From NCBI RefSeq assembly GCF_000434895.1, contig NZ_FR892819.1, positions 1-39,920 of the forward strand: a stretch of 39,920 nucleotides of DNA, read 5' to 3'. The notes under the pieces were generated by a model, which was not told the origin of the DNA, did no database searches, and saw nothing but the letters and a program-made list of their open reading frames with translations. Each line of letters begins with the position of its first letter. The first letter of the stretch is position 1. Below, one piece after another: positions 8,527 to 14,904 of the stretch. This stretch comes from Phascolarctobacterium succinatutens CAG:287. GTDB taxonomy: Bacteria; Bacillota; Negativicutes; Acidaminococcales; Acidaminococcaceae. Both the position numbers and the translations under genes were made by a program.

Positions 8527-8840
8527 ACAACCATTAACTATGCGATAAAAAAGCGCTAACAACAATTTAATTTCAAATTCTTTTCCTATGTAATCGGCTT
8601 TGTAAATTTCAGCTGTATTTTCTGACAGCAGCAGTTCAACCCATTTATCATGATTTTGTTTATTATTAAGAGCCAGCCTAGCACATACGTCAGGTTAAAA
8701 TTTGTTTCATTTAGGCGCTTTAATCAAGCTGTACATTATGCTGCTTCCTGTTGCCACATTGGCTGTGTCGGCAAACCAAAAGTTCTTTCTGGATATTATA
8801 AATGGCTTAAAGATACAAAGAATAGCAAGGAGACTGTGCC
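8527..8840. other. Gene-poor stretch with a possible insertion-sequence relic
   Basis: No convincing gene is present in this 314-base stretch. On the plus strand around 8776-8830, a short open frame encodes LSGYYKWLKDTKNSKE, which resembles the N-terminal SGYYKWL motif of IS3-family OrfB transposases. The rest of such a protein is absent and the match is short, so it may be a decayed insertion-sequence fragment or chance. Confidence 0.3.
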
Positions 8841-9176
8841 ATGAATAACATAGACATTCTCATTTCTGATCTTACACTACAACTAATCAATATATTCACT
8901 GTTCCAAATGTCAAAGAAATAATATTATACGGCTCTGTCGCACGCGGGACAGCAACATCAGAATCAGATATAGATATAGCGGTAATTCTTGACGATTATA
9001 CGGATAAAATGCACGATGAGATGATTGAATTTGTTGTGGATTTAGAACTGAAATACAATAAAGTTATATCCGTGCTCCCGATATACAACAAGCAATTTAA
9101 TGAATGGGGTAATATTACACCGTTTTTCAAAAACATCAAAAAAGACGGGAAGGTATTATGGAAATCTACATTCTGA
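8841..9176 (+). CDS. MNT-type minimal nucleotidyltransferase
   Basis: A 111-residue protein with the minimal nucleotidyltransferase signature: GSVARG at residues 31-36 followed by SESDIDIAV with metal-binding D43 and D45. Such MNT proteins normally pair with a HEPN protein, forming MNT-HEPN toxin-antitoxin modules in which the transferase AMPylates and neutralises the HEPN RNase. Here no HEPN gene follows. An ATG overlaps the end of the gene (9158 region, +1 frame), just where a partner would begin, but the sequence runs within a few codons into repeat element copy 2. The ribosome site is AGGAGA shortly before ATG 8841. It is either an orphan antitoxin left after loss of its toxin or a free-standing enzyme. 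Confidence 0.8.
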   Translation: MNNIDILISDLTLQLINIFTVPNVKEIILYGSVARGTATSESDIDIAVILDDYTDKMHDEMIEFVVDLELKYNKVISVLPIYNKQFNEWGNITPFFKNIKKDGKVLWKSTF

Positions 9177-9202
9177 TATGTCAATGGGTGCTCAAAATGC
9201 TC

Positions 9203-9231
9203 TTGCTCTTAATATCTTCTGATGATATAAT
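9203..9231 (+). promoter_or_regulatory. Sigma-A-type promoter of repeat element copy 2
   Basis: The boxes are TTGCTC (9203-9208), a 17-base spacer, and TATAAT (9226-9231). The layout matches copy 1 with one change in the -35 box. Confidence 0.8.
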
Positions 9232-9237
9232 TTACTT

Positions 9238-9325
9238 AGTTTCACGGGTAGCTTCGCATATGCGTTGAGGTCGTGCCTGGCTGTGTGAGCCAGTGGCATC
9301 TGTCGAGCTTGACAGGTGCTTTTTT
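9238..9325 (+). ncRNA. Candidate small RNA or leader RNA, copy 2
   Basis: It has the same three-hairpin fold as copy 1, ending in CATCTGTC/GACAGGTG and six T residues. All stem bases are conserved between copies; the only transcribed differences are one base near the 5' end and the T-tract length. A small coiled-coil gene begins 25 bases downstream. Confidence 0.6.
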
Positions 9326-9350
9326 ATTTATTACGAAAGAGGTGATTCTT

Positions 9351-9503
9351 ATGCCGATATTATATTCCTATACTCCTGAAGAAGTTGAAAAATTCAAGGC
9401 TAAATTAAAACAAACTGAAGAAAGAGCTGCGTTTTTCGAAAAAGCTTACAAACAAGAGCAAGCGAAAAACGCTAAGCTACAGCAACAGCAAAAAGCAGAT
9501 TAA
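9351..9503 (+). CDS. 50-residue charged helical protein behind repeat copy 2
   Basis: A short ORF with a good ribosome site (AGAGGTG, 9338-9344) and ATG at 9351. The product is almost entirely predicted helix: EEVEKFKAKLKQTEERAAF is followed by a Gln/Lys-rich tail ending in QQQQKAD. It could form a coiled coil. I recognise no family. Like the CGH...CPxCY gene, it starts just after a copy of the repeat element, so both may be under the same control. In both cases the upstream frame is open through the hairpin element, which I judge coincidental. Confidence 0.5.
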   Translation: MPILYSYTPEEVEKFKAKLKQTEERAAFFEKAYKQEQAKNAKLQQQQKAD

Positions 9504-9768
9504 CTTGCTCATTATTTAGGCTGTAAATCTCTCACATCGCCTTGTATATTGCTTAGTACAAGGAGCTTTAAATTATATCTGTTTAAGCTCGTAATTGCTC
9601 GCTAACTCATAATAGCCTGCTTTTACGAGCTTTTCTTTTGGTATTGATCTATTTTGAGTGCCGTGTCTCATGCATCTGAGCGCGTGGTGGATTTGCAATA
9701 CTTAGTTATAGCCAATGCTGAGCGAAGATAGAAAAGGCTGGGGCAAGCCCCAGCCTTTGAACACTATG
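9504..9768. other. Non-coding stretch with hairpins
   Basis: No gene is visible. Three inverted repeats occur: CCTTGTA/TACAAGG around 9540-9562; AAGCTCGTAA pairing with TTACGAGCTT around 9586-9635, followed by TTCTTTT, which looks like a terminator for the small gene upstream; and a near-perfect GC-rich stem AAAGGCTGGGGC/GCCCCAGCCTTT at 9733-9758. Confidence 0.55.
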
Positions 9769-9936
9769 TTAGATTTCTACTTTTTTATCATATTCTACAG
9801 AAGTACAAGCAAGTACATCTGTTGCTGCTCCTGTATTTGCTGAGATTTCTCAAGCCTTACCTGTAAAAACTGCTCCTGCTAATGTTGCTGCAACTTGTTC
9901 TTGTAATTTACGAGAGTAAAATAATTTGAATGTAAA
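9769..9936 (-). pseudogene. Possible decayed gene end, minus strand
   Basis: On the minus strand, the frame reads FKLFYSRKLQEQVAATLAG..., meets an in-frame TGA after VFTGKA, then continues EISANTGAATDVLACTSVEY to a TAA at 9769-9771. Composition looks protein-like on both sides of the internal stop and there is no start codon. This suggests the tail of a broken gene, but the fragment is short and I recognise no family. Confidence 0.25.
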
Positions 9937-9937
9937 A

Positions 9938-9968
9938 AAAGACCGCCGGCGGCTGTCTTTTTTCATAT
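9938..9968. terminator. Bidirectional terminator below the AbiE-type operon
   Basis: AAAAAAGAC pairs with GTCTTTTTT around a small GCC/GGC inner stem. Runs of A on one side and T on the other let it terminate both strands. It lies just past the last gene of the minus-strand AbiE operon. Confidence 0.7.
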
Positions 9969-9977
9969 GGGGACGTT

Positions 9978-10106
9978 TTAACGGGTGCCTGTTTGACGCT
10001 TACGAACAATCTTATCATAGAAAAGTTTTCCTGTTGCAAAATCGAGCTTTGTTATAATCTTTGTAGGTTGATCATCAATATATCTTTTAAGAATGTCGTT
10101 ATTCAT
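9978..10106 (-). CDS. 42-residue small protein downstream of AbiEii
   Basis: A short minus-strand ORF starting at ATG (10104-10106) with a strong GGAGGGG ribosome site and ending 10 bases before a terminator. The product begins MNNDILKRYIDDQPTKI, contains LDFATGKLFYDKIV, and has a very basic end (VRKRQTGTR). It lies 30 bases after abiEii in the same direction, so it is probably the third gene of the operon. No family is recognised. The clean ribosome site and position make it more credible than its length suggests; it may be an accessory to the AbiE pair. Confidence 0.55.
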   Translation of the reverse strand: MNNDILKRYIDDQPTKIITKLDFATGKLFYDKIVRKRQTGTR

Positions 10107-10136
10107 GCTATTCCCCTCCGAATATTATCTACATGC

Positions 10137-10964
10137 TTAATATTTGAGCAAAGCCTTTATGGAATCCATAATTTGCTCGTAAGTAATATTCTTTGCATAG
10201 GAAAACTGCTTGCGGTATTTATCCCACATCGTTTTGAGTTCCGGACTTTCTTCAATGTTATGAAGAATACTTGGAACATCTGCGATCTGATTTGTAGTAC
10301 CGCGGTGATTTGCCGTTGCTTTCAATGCATCCTCAAAGACCGTAATATCAAATTTCTGCGTTGTAGTCAGTATGTAGGCATCGTAAAAATCTCTTGGACG
10401 GGTGTTGAATATGCCGCGTCGCAAAATGGTTTCCACCTTTTCCGCCATAACTGTTTCAATGTTGTATGCCCAAAGCTCGTATGATTTCTCGTCATCAAAA
10501 ATCTCGGAGAAATTGTACTGCACCGCATGAGGCGTAATTACGTCTCCGGTGGATACATCAATGCTAAGCGGTGTTAGCATAATATCGAACCTGGCATTTA
10601 GCATGACACGATATCCGCCGTAAATGTCATCTTTACGGATGGGAGAGATTGTGCCAATTTCATACACAACGCCGTCATCGAATGCGATGCTGCAGATGTC
10701 TTCCAACGCACTGCGAATTGCTTCCGGTGTTAAAGGAAGGTTTTTGAGCGTAGTATCCATATCCATCGTTGCACGGTTGTCGAGACCAACAATCGCTGCT
10801 ACCAACATTCCACCCTTTAATACAAATTTTTCTTTGTATTCAGAAGCAGACAAACGGACAAGCAAACGCTCAAACATATAGTTCTGCAAAATGACCTGTG
10901 CAGGAATATTTTTCTGCTTGGCAATATTGCGAATTTTCGCTTTCAGACTCATTGCTTTACTCAC
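10137..10964 (-). CDS. abiEii: AbiEii-family nucleotidyltransferase toxin
   Basis: AbiEii proteins are nucleotidyltransferase toxins of type IV-like abortive-infection systems; characterised relatives bind or modify GTP or tRNA and arrest growth. The 275-residue protein shows the family landmarks: FVLKGGML at residues 47-54, then the metal-binding TMDMDTTLK (D68, D70), SIDVSTGDVITP in the middle, and AEKVETILRRG with NTRPRDFYDAYIL in the C-terminal half. All appear intact. Its start overlaps the end of abiEi by four bases, the usual coupled arrangement. The operon reads leftwards from a strong promoter at 11586-11614 and ends at the terminator near 9950. Confidence 0.92.
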   Translation of the reverse strand: MSKAMSLKAKIRNIAKQKNIPAQVILQNYMFERLLVRLSASEYKEKFVLKGGMLVAAIVGLDNRATMDMDTTLKNLPLTPEAIRSALEDICSIAFDDGVVYEIGTISPIRKDDIYGGYRVMLNARFDIMLTPLSIDVSTGDVITPHAVQYNFSEIFDDEKSYELWAYNIETVMAEKVETILRRGIFNTRPRDFYDAYILTTTQKFDITVFEDALKATANHRGTTNQIADVPSILHNIEESPELKTMWDKYRKQFSYAKNITYEQIMDSIKALLKY

Positions 10965-11554
10965 AGAAGCACCTCCAAATACTGACGCAGGATATTAGAC
11001 ACTCGCATCTTTTTTGCGTAAGAGTTTAGTTTGTTCAAATCTTTCTTTGGGTTAGCTGCATACAGTTTTAATGCCGCAAGGAAAGTTTCTGTTCCCAACT
11101 TGTTGCGACTGCGGATTATATCGCAGACCGTGCGTTCAAGATCGTATGCGGTAACATCATTTCCTGCAGATGTCTTCATCGTTGTTTTGCCAAGCTCAAA
11201 TAATTCGGGTTTGATGTAATATACCTTGCATTCAGATTTGATTGCTGCAGATGGAATACAACCGGACGGTGCTGTAACCGTATGCTCGAATGGGGTTCTG
11301 TCTGAAATCCCATGAAGGTAAAGGGCTGTTTCATGAGAAAATATTACTCTTTCAGAACGATTACTGATTGCCAACAACTCATCCTGCATATCATCGGGAA
11401 GAATGTACTGACCTTTTACAATGCGTTGTATTTTATCTTCTTTGCACAACTTATAAAGCATTGCTTTGGATATGCCATGTTGTGCTGCTATTTTTGTTTT
11501 GATAATTCCGCCATGCGATTTTGCAATAGCGGTAAGTTCAGTCATGTAATCCAT
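10961..11554 (-). CDS. abiEi: AbiEi-family antitoxin/transcriptional repressor
   Basis: This is the antitoxin partner of AbiEii. The 197-residue protein has an N-terminal winged-helix part (GGIIKTKIAAQHGISKAMLYKL, read in segments around residues 15-36, then IVKGQYILP) and the conserved C-terminal AbiEi domain (VIFSHETALYLHGISDRTP, TVTAPSGC, AYDLERTVCDIIRSRNK). Family members bind inverted repeats at their own promoter and repress the pair. GAGGTG lies five bases before the ATG. A consensus promoter sits about 30 bases upstream. It overlaps abiEii by four bases, ensuring linked translation. Confidence 0.92.
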   Translation of the reverse strand: MDYMTELTAIAKSHGGIIKTKIAAQHGISKAMLYKLCKEDKIQRIVKGQYILPDDMQDELLAISNRSERVIFSHETALYLHGISDRTPFEHTVTAPSGCIPSAAIKSECKVYYIKPELFELGKTTMKTSAGNDVTAYDLERTVCDIIRSRNKLGTETFLAALKLYAANPKKDLNKLNSYAKKMRVSNILRQYLEVLL

Positions 11555-11585
11555 ACACTCACCTCAATTGTAACAACTCAATAAT

Positions 11586-11614
11586 ATTATATTTATAATT
11601 ACGATGTAAGTCAA
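11586..11614 (-). promoter_or_regulatory. Promoter of the abiEi-abiEii operon
   Basis: Reading the minus strand, TTGACT (11614-11609), a 17-base spacer and TATAAT (11591-11586) form a near-consensus sigma-A promoter. It lies about 32 bases before the abiEi start. The AT-rich spacer and the following TATTATTGAGTTG region could hold the AbiEi operator, but no clear inverted repeat is visible. Confidence 0.8.
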
Positions 11615-11665
11615 CAAAGTGGAGCAATCATTCGAAAAATATTTAATAAGGACACACCGCTGGGC

Positions 11666-11697
11666 AAAAAAAGAGTTGGCGTTTTCATACCAACTCT
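11666..11697 (-). terminator. Terminator of the yefM transcript
   Basis: On the minus strand, AGAGTTGG pairs with CCAACTCT and is followed by seven T residues (11671-11665 region). It ends transcription coming from yefM and the yoeB remnant. Confidence 0.8.
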
Positions 11698-11712
11698 ACT
11701 AATTTGATCTTG

Positions 11713-11831
11713 ACAATATCCCTTAGATGAGTAGATGTAAAGATTATCTTCAACATCAGCATCATCTACAACTCTATTAGCTTGGGTTATATGTCTACTA
11801 TAATTATGCTGGGTTTTAATGGTTCTGGCTT
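11713..11831 (-). pseudogene. Remnant of a yoeB toxin gene
   Basis: Directly after yefM the minus strand encodes KPEPLK (11831-11814), then, after a frameshift and lost codons, YSRHITQANRVV and DNLYIYSSKGY. These are the landmark C-terminal pieces of YoeB mRNA interferases (KPEPLK, WSRRITQEHRLVY, LYIYSCRxHY). The N-terminal half of the toxin is missing, the frame is broken and the catalytic C-terminal His-Tyr is not preserved. The toxin is therefore dead and yefM is an orphan antitoxin. Confidence 0.7.
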
Positions 11832-11842
11832 ATTCCTATAAT

Positions 11843-12088
11843 CTAAAGGTCTTTTTCTTCATGCACTTGACCGAAGCCATTCTTGATTTGCTCTATACTT
11901 CTATCAAGTTTAGCAAGGTATTCTGCATTGCGGACATTTTTCATAAGCTGATTATAATTATCAAGGCTCATAATAACAATGCTCTTTGATTTTTTACGAG
12001 TAACAATAATAGTTTGATTATTATCACTTGCTTCATCACAATAATCTTTTAAATTGTTTTTGAGAGTAGAGTAGTTTACAGCTAACAT
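11843..12088 (-). CDS. yefM: YefM/PHD-family antitoxin
   Basis: An 81-residue antitoxin-like protein beginning MLAVNYSTLKNNLKDYCDEA, followed by QTIIVTRKKSKSIVIMSLDNYNQL, the classic PHD/YefM N-terminal DNA-binding fold. A charged C-terminal tail would wrap the toxin. The start is set at 12086-12088 because AAAGGGGG lies a suitable distance upstream; an upstream start would add eight unrelated residues. YefM neutralises YoeB and represses its own operon. Here the downstream yoeB is decayed, so this gene may survive as a regulator or as protection against related toxins. Confidence 0.88.
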   Translation of the reverse strand: MLAVNYSTLKNNLKDYCDEASDNNQTIIVTRKKSKSIVIMSLDNYNQLMKNVRNAEYLAKLDRSIEQIKNGFGQVHEEKDL

Positions 12089-12172
12089 AGTTATAGGCCC
12101 CCTTTGCTTCAAGAATGTAAGGCAAAATCATTGAATTTGTTCATATATACCAACGCGCTATATTTACCAAAC

Positions 12173-12712
12173 TCACCAATGCCCACAATATCTATACTTT
12201 ACGTAGTGTAGCTCTTCCAATAACAGCTTGTTTAACAGCGGAGTGCATGCAAGTATCGTAAGCCCTTCATTGTACCATGGCAAGGTTTTTCTATAATCAG
12301 CTAAAATCTCTTCAGCCTCTGAATAGGTAAACCGTCTCACAATATCCTCTTTTTCAATTCTTATCAACATATGCAAGAGGACATTATGGACTAAAGTTTT
12401 ATTGAATACAACATTCATACGAGCTAGTATAAATATCACAGCAAAATCTAACACCAACAGCTTATACAACAAATTAATATCAGTATAAATCTGCATTTTT
12501 ACTGGGAGTATGAATAAAGCTAAGCTTATCAAAAATAAAACAATATCGTATATTTTTTCCAGCTTTCTTTTTCTCCAAAAAATGCCATAGCCAGATTTGT
12601 TAATACAAATGTAGGATGAAAATGTCATTTTTAGCTCAAAATAGCGAATTGCCAATACACATCCTATCAATCCTTCAGCAAATAAAAGCGTCATTAATAC
12701 CGGTTCAACCAT
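12173..12712 (-). CDS. Unknown integral membrane protein
   Basis: A 179-residue protein with an N-terminal hydrophobic helix (about residues 4-22) and two adjacent membrane segments in the middle (IVLFLISLALFIL near 57-70 and LLYKLLVLDFAVIFIL near 81-96). A soluble C-terminal region contains FTYSEAEEILADYRKTLPWY. It is probably an inner-membrane protein with three passes. AAGGAGGGG precedes the ATG closely and a TATAAT box lies just upstream (12732-12737 region), so it has its own start of transcription. No family is recognised. It sits downstream of the relaxase in the same direction, beyond an AT-rich repeat array, so a role in mobilization is possible but unsupported. Confidence 0.6.
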   Translation of the reverse strand: MVEPVLMTLLFAEGLIGCVLAIRYFELKMTFSSYICINKSGYGIFWRKRKLEKIYDIVLFLISLALFILPVKMQIYTDINLLYKLLVLDFAVIFILARMNVVFNKTLVHNVLLHMLIRIEKEDIVRRFTYSEAEEILADYRKTLPWYNEGLTILACTPLLNKLLLEELHYVKYRYCGHW

Positions 12713-12802
12713 CTCATCCCCTCCTTGCCTTTATTATAGCAGAGTATGATATATTAGTCTATTGTTTTTACGTTAAAATCATATATAATAACAGCGATTA
12801 TC

Positions 12803-12916
12803 ATAACTATAATTATAAATATAAATATAATTATAGTTAGTGTCATAACGTTAATTATAGACATAACTATGGTTAGCATTATAACTTTAATTATTGATAT
12901 AACTATAGTTAGTAGA
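12803..12916. repeat. 18-bp tandem repeat array (iteron-like)
   Basis: Units beginning ATAACT/ATAACG start at 12845, 12863, 12881 and 12899, exactly 18 bases apart. Two weaker units start at 12803 and 12821, out of phase with the others by six bases. The consensus is roughly ATAACTNTAATTATNGNN. The array lies in the 241-base gap between the relaxase stop and the membrane-protein start and is extremely AT-rich. Such iterons often bind replication or partition proteins. The same 18-base period makes a hydrophobic minus-strand open frame repetitive, which I do not consider a gene. Confidence 0.7.
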
Positions 12917-12953
12917 CTAATATAGGTGACTTTTATAATCACACTACCTAAGC

Positions 12954-14579
12954 TTACATGTCCCACTCGCTACTCTTTCGACTGTTAAGGCTTACGGTCA
13001 TTTTATTCCGTCTTATGTTTTCCTTGCCTGCATTTATGATATTGCGTAACAGATTATTTATATCATTCCTTGCGTCAAATATAGCTGATGCTCCGTTGCC
13101 AAGTTCTGGAGCACGATATTTAGATTTCATTCTGTAATGCAAGTGCGGGTTTATTTTCCTGCCAACTTCGATAATCTCTTTTCGCAATTCTCTGTACTCA
13201 TTATTTAATTTGAGTAGATTCAATTTTTGATCCTCCATGTCTTTACTTTGTTCGAGCATTTCTTTTATCAATTTTTTATACCATTTATCACCTGCTTCAG
13301 AGCTGATGAAGCTGTGTATTTCTGCATCTTGCTTTTTATAATCAGCTTTCAGAATTCTGTAAGATCGTCCTTTTTCGTTATACTCTGCTCGTATATTATT
13401 AGGCATAGATTCTTTGGGACCGTATAGGCTTAAGATTTCTTTTAGTCTAGTTTTAAGACTGATTATTGCTTCACCTTCTTTTTGCAATTTTTCAAATTTG
13501 CCGCTGGTCATAATATTAAGTACCTTGCTTGGCATTTGATCAATCGGAGTTATTGTTTTTTCAATTCTTATAATTGCAGATTCGTTATATTTTATTTGGT
13601 TATTAACTGAACCAAGTAATTTTACAAAATCTTTTCTGATAATTTCGCCGGACATAGTAAGTTCGGCAAATCGTTTTTCACTATATTCCTTTTCTTTACG
13701 TTCTAACTCAATTTGTTTTTTGTATTTTAATTCAGCAGCTTTACGTGCTTTTTGAATTTTATCTATAATTACGCCAAAAGCCTTGACACTCATTTGATAA
13801 ATTTTGTCCAAGGTATTATCGATATTTTCTTGATCATAACCATTTTCTTCAATGATTTTTTTGGTTTTATATGCGAGAGCAGGTCCAAGATGCTCCTGGG
13901 GTTCGCGATCAAAAAAATCGGCAAGATCATTATCTCCTGCTGCAGCTGCTAAATCTCGTTGGACCTTTAACGTTTTGCATGATACAGTTTTGTTTATTCT
14001 ACGTGATGTGTACTCCGTGTTAACCATATCTTCCCAGCTCTGTCGGATTTTCTTTATGCTATCGCGTGCATCACTAGATGTAAAACGCTCATCTTTTTTG
14101 TATCCACTATTATCCGGACTCTTTCCATTATATCGTTTAAAAAATTTAGAGGGTGATTTGGCTTTTGTCATGCCATCTTCTACAACTCGTTCACAAAACA
14201 TTATATGTGCATGGATTTGTTCTTCATCATCATCGAACGTAGCAGGTTTACTGTGGATAGCATATGCCCATACTTTGTTATTTCCAATATGCTTACCAAC
14301 AAAATCATTTACCAATTTTTGATTTTCCTCGTGCGTTAGCTCATTTGGTAGTGCTATCTCAAATTCTGAGTATGCTCTGCCATTAGTGCGCTCGTACTTA
14401 TCTGCGTGCGCAAAAAAATCAGACGCAGACATAGCCCAATGTGGGAGATTGGCGTTTTTATAAACGAGTTCTTCCGCACGTCGCCCACTACTAAAGCGTC
14501 CCTCGCGCAGTATATAGTCTGCATGTTGCTTTGCAGTTCCAGTTTTCCCATTTTTAAGGCTTAAATGATATGTTGCCAT
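12954..14579 (-). CDS. MobA/MobL (MOBQ) family relaxase
   Basis: The protein nicks DNA at oriT and leads the strand into a recipient during mobilization. It is 541 residues long. The N terminus MATYHLSLKNGKTGTAKQHA is the family hallmark, with Y22 in the ADYILREG segment a candidate catalytic tyrosine. The metal-binding histidine motif reads IHAHIMFCER (H123, H125). The C-terminal 250 residues are charged and helical, lacking an obvious primase or helicase domain. The start at 14579 follows AGGAGG (14588-14593). A matching oriT lies just upstream at 14718-14769, and no coupling protein or type IV secretion genes are nearby. The element is therefore mobilizable, not self-transmissible, as far as the window shows. 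Confidence 0.9.
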   Translation of the reverse strand: MATYHLSLKNGKTGTAKQHADYILREGRFSSGRRAEELVYKNANLPHWAMSASDFFAHADKYERTNGRAYSEFEIALPNELTHEENQKLVNDFVGKHIGNNKVWAYAIHSKPATFDDDEEQIHAHIMFCERVVEDGMTKAKSPSKFFKRYNGKSPDNSGYKKDERFTSSDARDSIKKIRQSWEDMVNTEYTSRRINKTVSCKTLKVQRDLAAAAGDNDLADFFDREPQEHLGPALAYKTKKIIEENGYDQENIDNTLDKIYQMSVKAFGVIIDKIQKARKAAELKYKKQIELERKEKEYSEKRFAELTMSGEIIRKDFVKLLGSVNNQIKYNESAIIRIEKTITPIDQMPSKVLNIMTSGKFEKLQKEGEAIISLKTRLKEILSLYGPKESMPNNIRAEYNEKGRSYRILKADYKKQDAEIHSFISSEAGDKWYKKLIKEMLEQSKDMEDQKLNLLKLNNEYRELRKEIIEVGRKINPHLHYRMKSKYRAPELGNGASAIFDARNDINNLLRNIINAGKENIRRNKMTVSLNSRKSSEWDM

Positions 14580-14606
14580 TATGCTTTCCTCCTGAAAAAA
14601 ACAAAA

Positions 14607-14684
14607 AATCCTTAAGCAATTCCTGCAGATATAATCTGCAATTGATGAGGGACCAATGGTCCTCATCCTCCTTGCTTAAGGATT
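14607..14684 (-). terminator. Branched hairpin with U-tract in the relaxase leader
   Basis: An outer 13-bp stem (14607-14619 with 14672-14684) encloses two inner hairpins: TGCAGAT/ATCTGCA (14624-14640) and GATGAGG.ACC/GGTCCTCATC (14644-14667). Read on the minus strand, the structure is followed at once by TTTTTTGTTTTTTT, then the relaxase ribosome site. This is an intrinsic terminator or attenuator placed before the start codon. Confidence 0.7.
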
Positions 14685-14717
14685 ATGTTTCTTTTTATTT
14701 TTTTAGCTTTCTTGCAC

Positions 14718-14769
14718 GGGTTTCTACCAAGGCTCTGCCTTGGTACGAGAAACCCATAAGTGCGCCTAA
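14718..14769. other. oriT: Origin of transfer (oriT), MOBQ type
   Basis: An inverted repeat (GGGTTTCT.ACCAAGGC at 14718-14733 with GCCTTGGTACGAGAAACCC at 14737-14755) is followed by ATAAGTGCGCCTAA. The stretch TAAGTGCGCC (14758-14767) matches the conserved nick region of RSF1010/R1162-like MOBQ plasmids, which also follows a similar repeat. It lies 139 bases upstream of the relaxase start, the expected place. Identification rests on motif recall. Confidence 0.8.
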
Positions 14770-14872
14770 TGCTACGCGTAGGAAGAGAACGTAAAAATCG
14801 TTACTCATTTATTATATTTTAGCGCATAAATTCTATGGTTACAATAGATTGTTTTTATATTTACCTATAAAA

Positions 14873-14900
14873 AAGTCCTGGCTTATGAGTGCCAGGACTT
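14873..14900 (-). terminator. Terminator of the DUF3791-like gene
   Basis: AAGTCCTGGC (14873-14882) pairs with GCCAGGACTT (14891-14900). On the minus strand a run of T follows, so it ends transcription of the gene at 14905-15378. Confidence 0.82.
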
Positions 14901-14904
14901 AATG

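Larger units (their letters stand above)
9188..9325 (+). repeat. Duplicated promoter-RNA-terminator element, copy 2
   Basis: This is the second copy of the element at 8049-8187, offset by 1139 bases, with the same promoter, hairpins and terminator. It lies 12 bases after the nucleotidyltransferase stop and 25 bases before the next small gene. Flanking sequences of the two copies are unrelated, so the duplicated unit is close to the element itself. Confidence 0.9.

Noticed and set aside
12754..12966. 70-residue hydrophobic open frame over the 18-bp repeats
   Set aside because: It starts at a GTG without a ribosome site, overlaps the relaxase end, and its hexapeptide repeat simply reflects the DNA repeat period.
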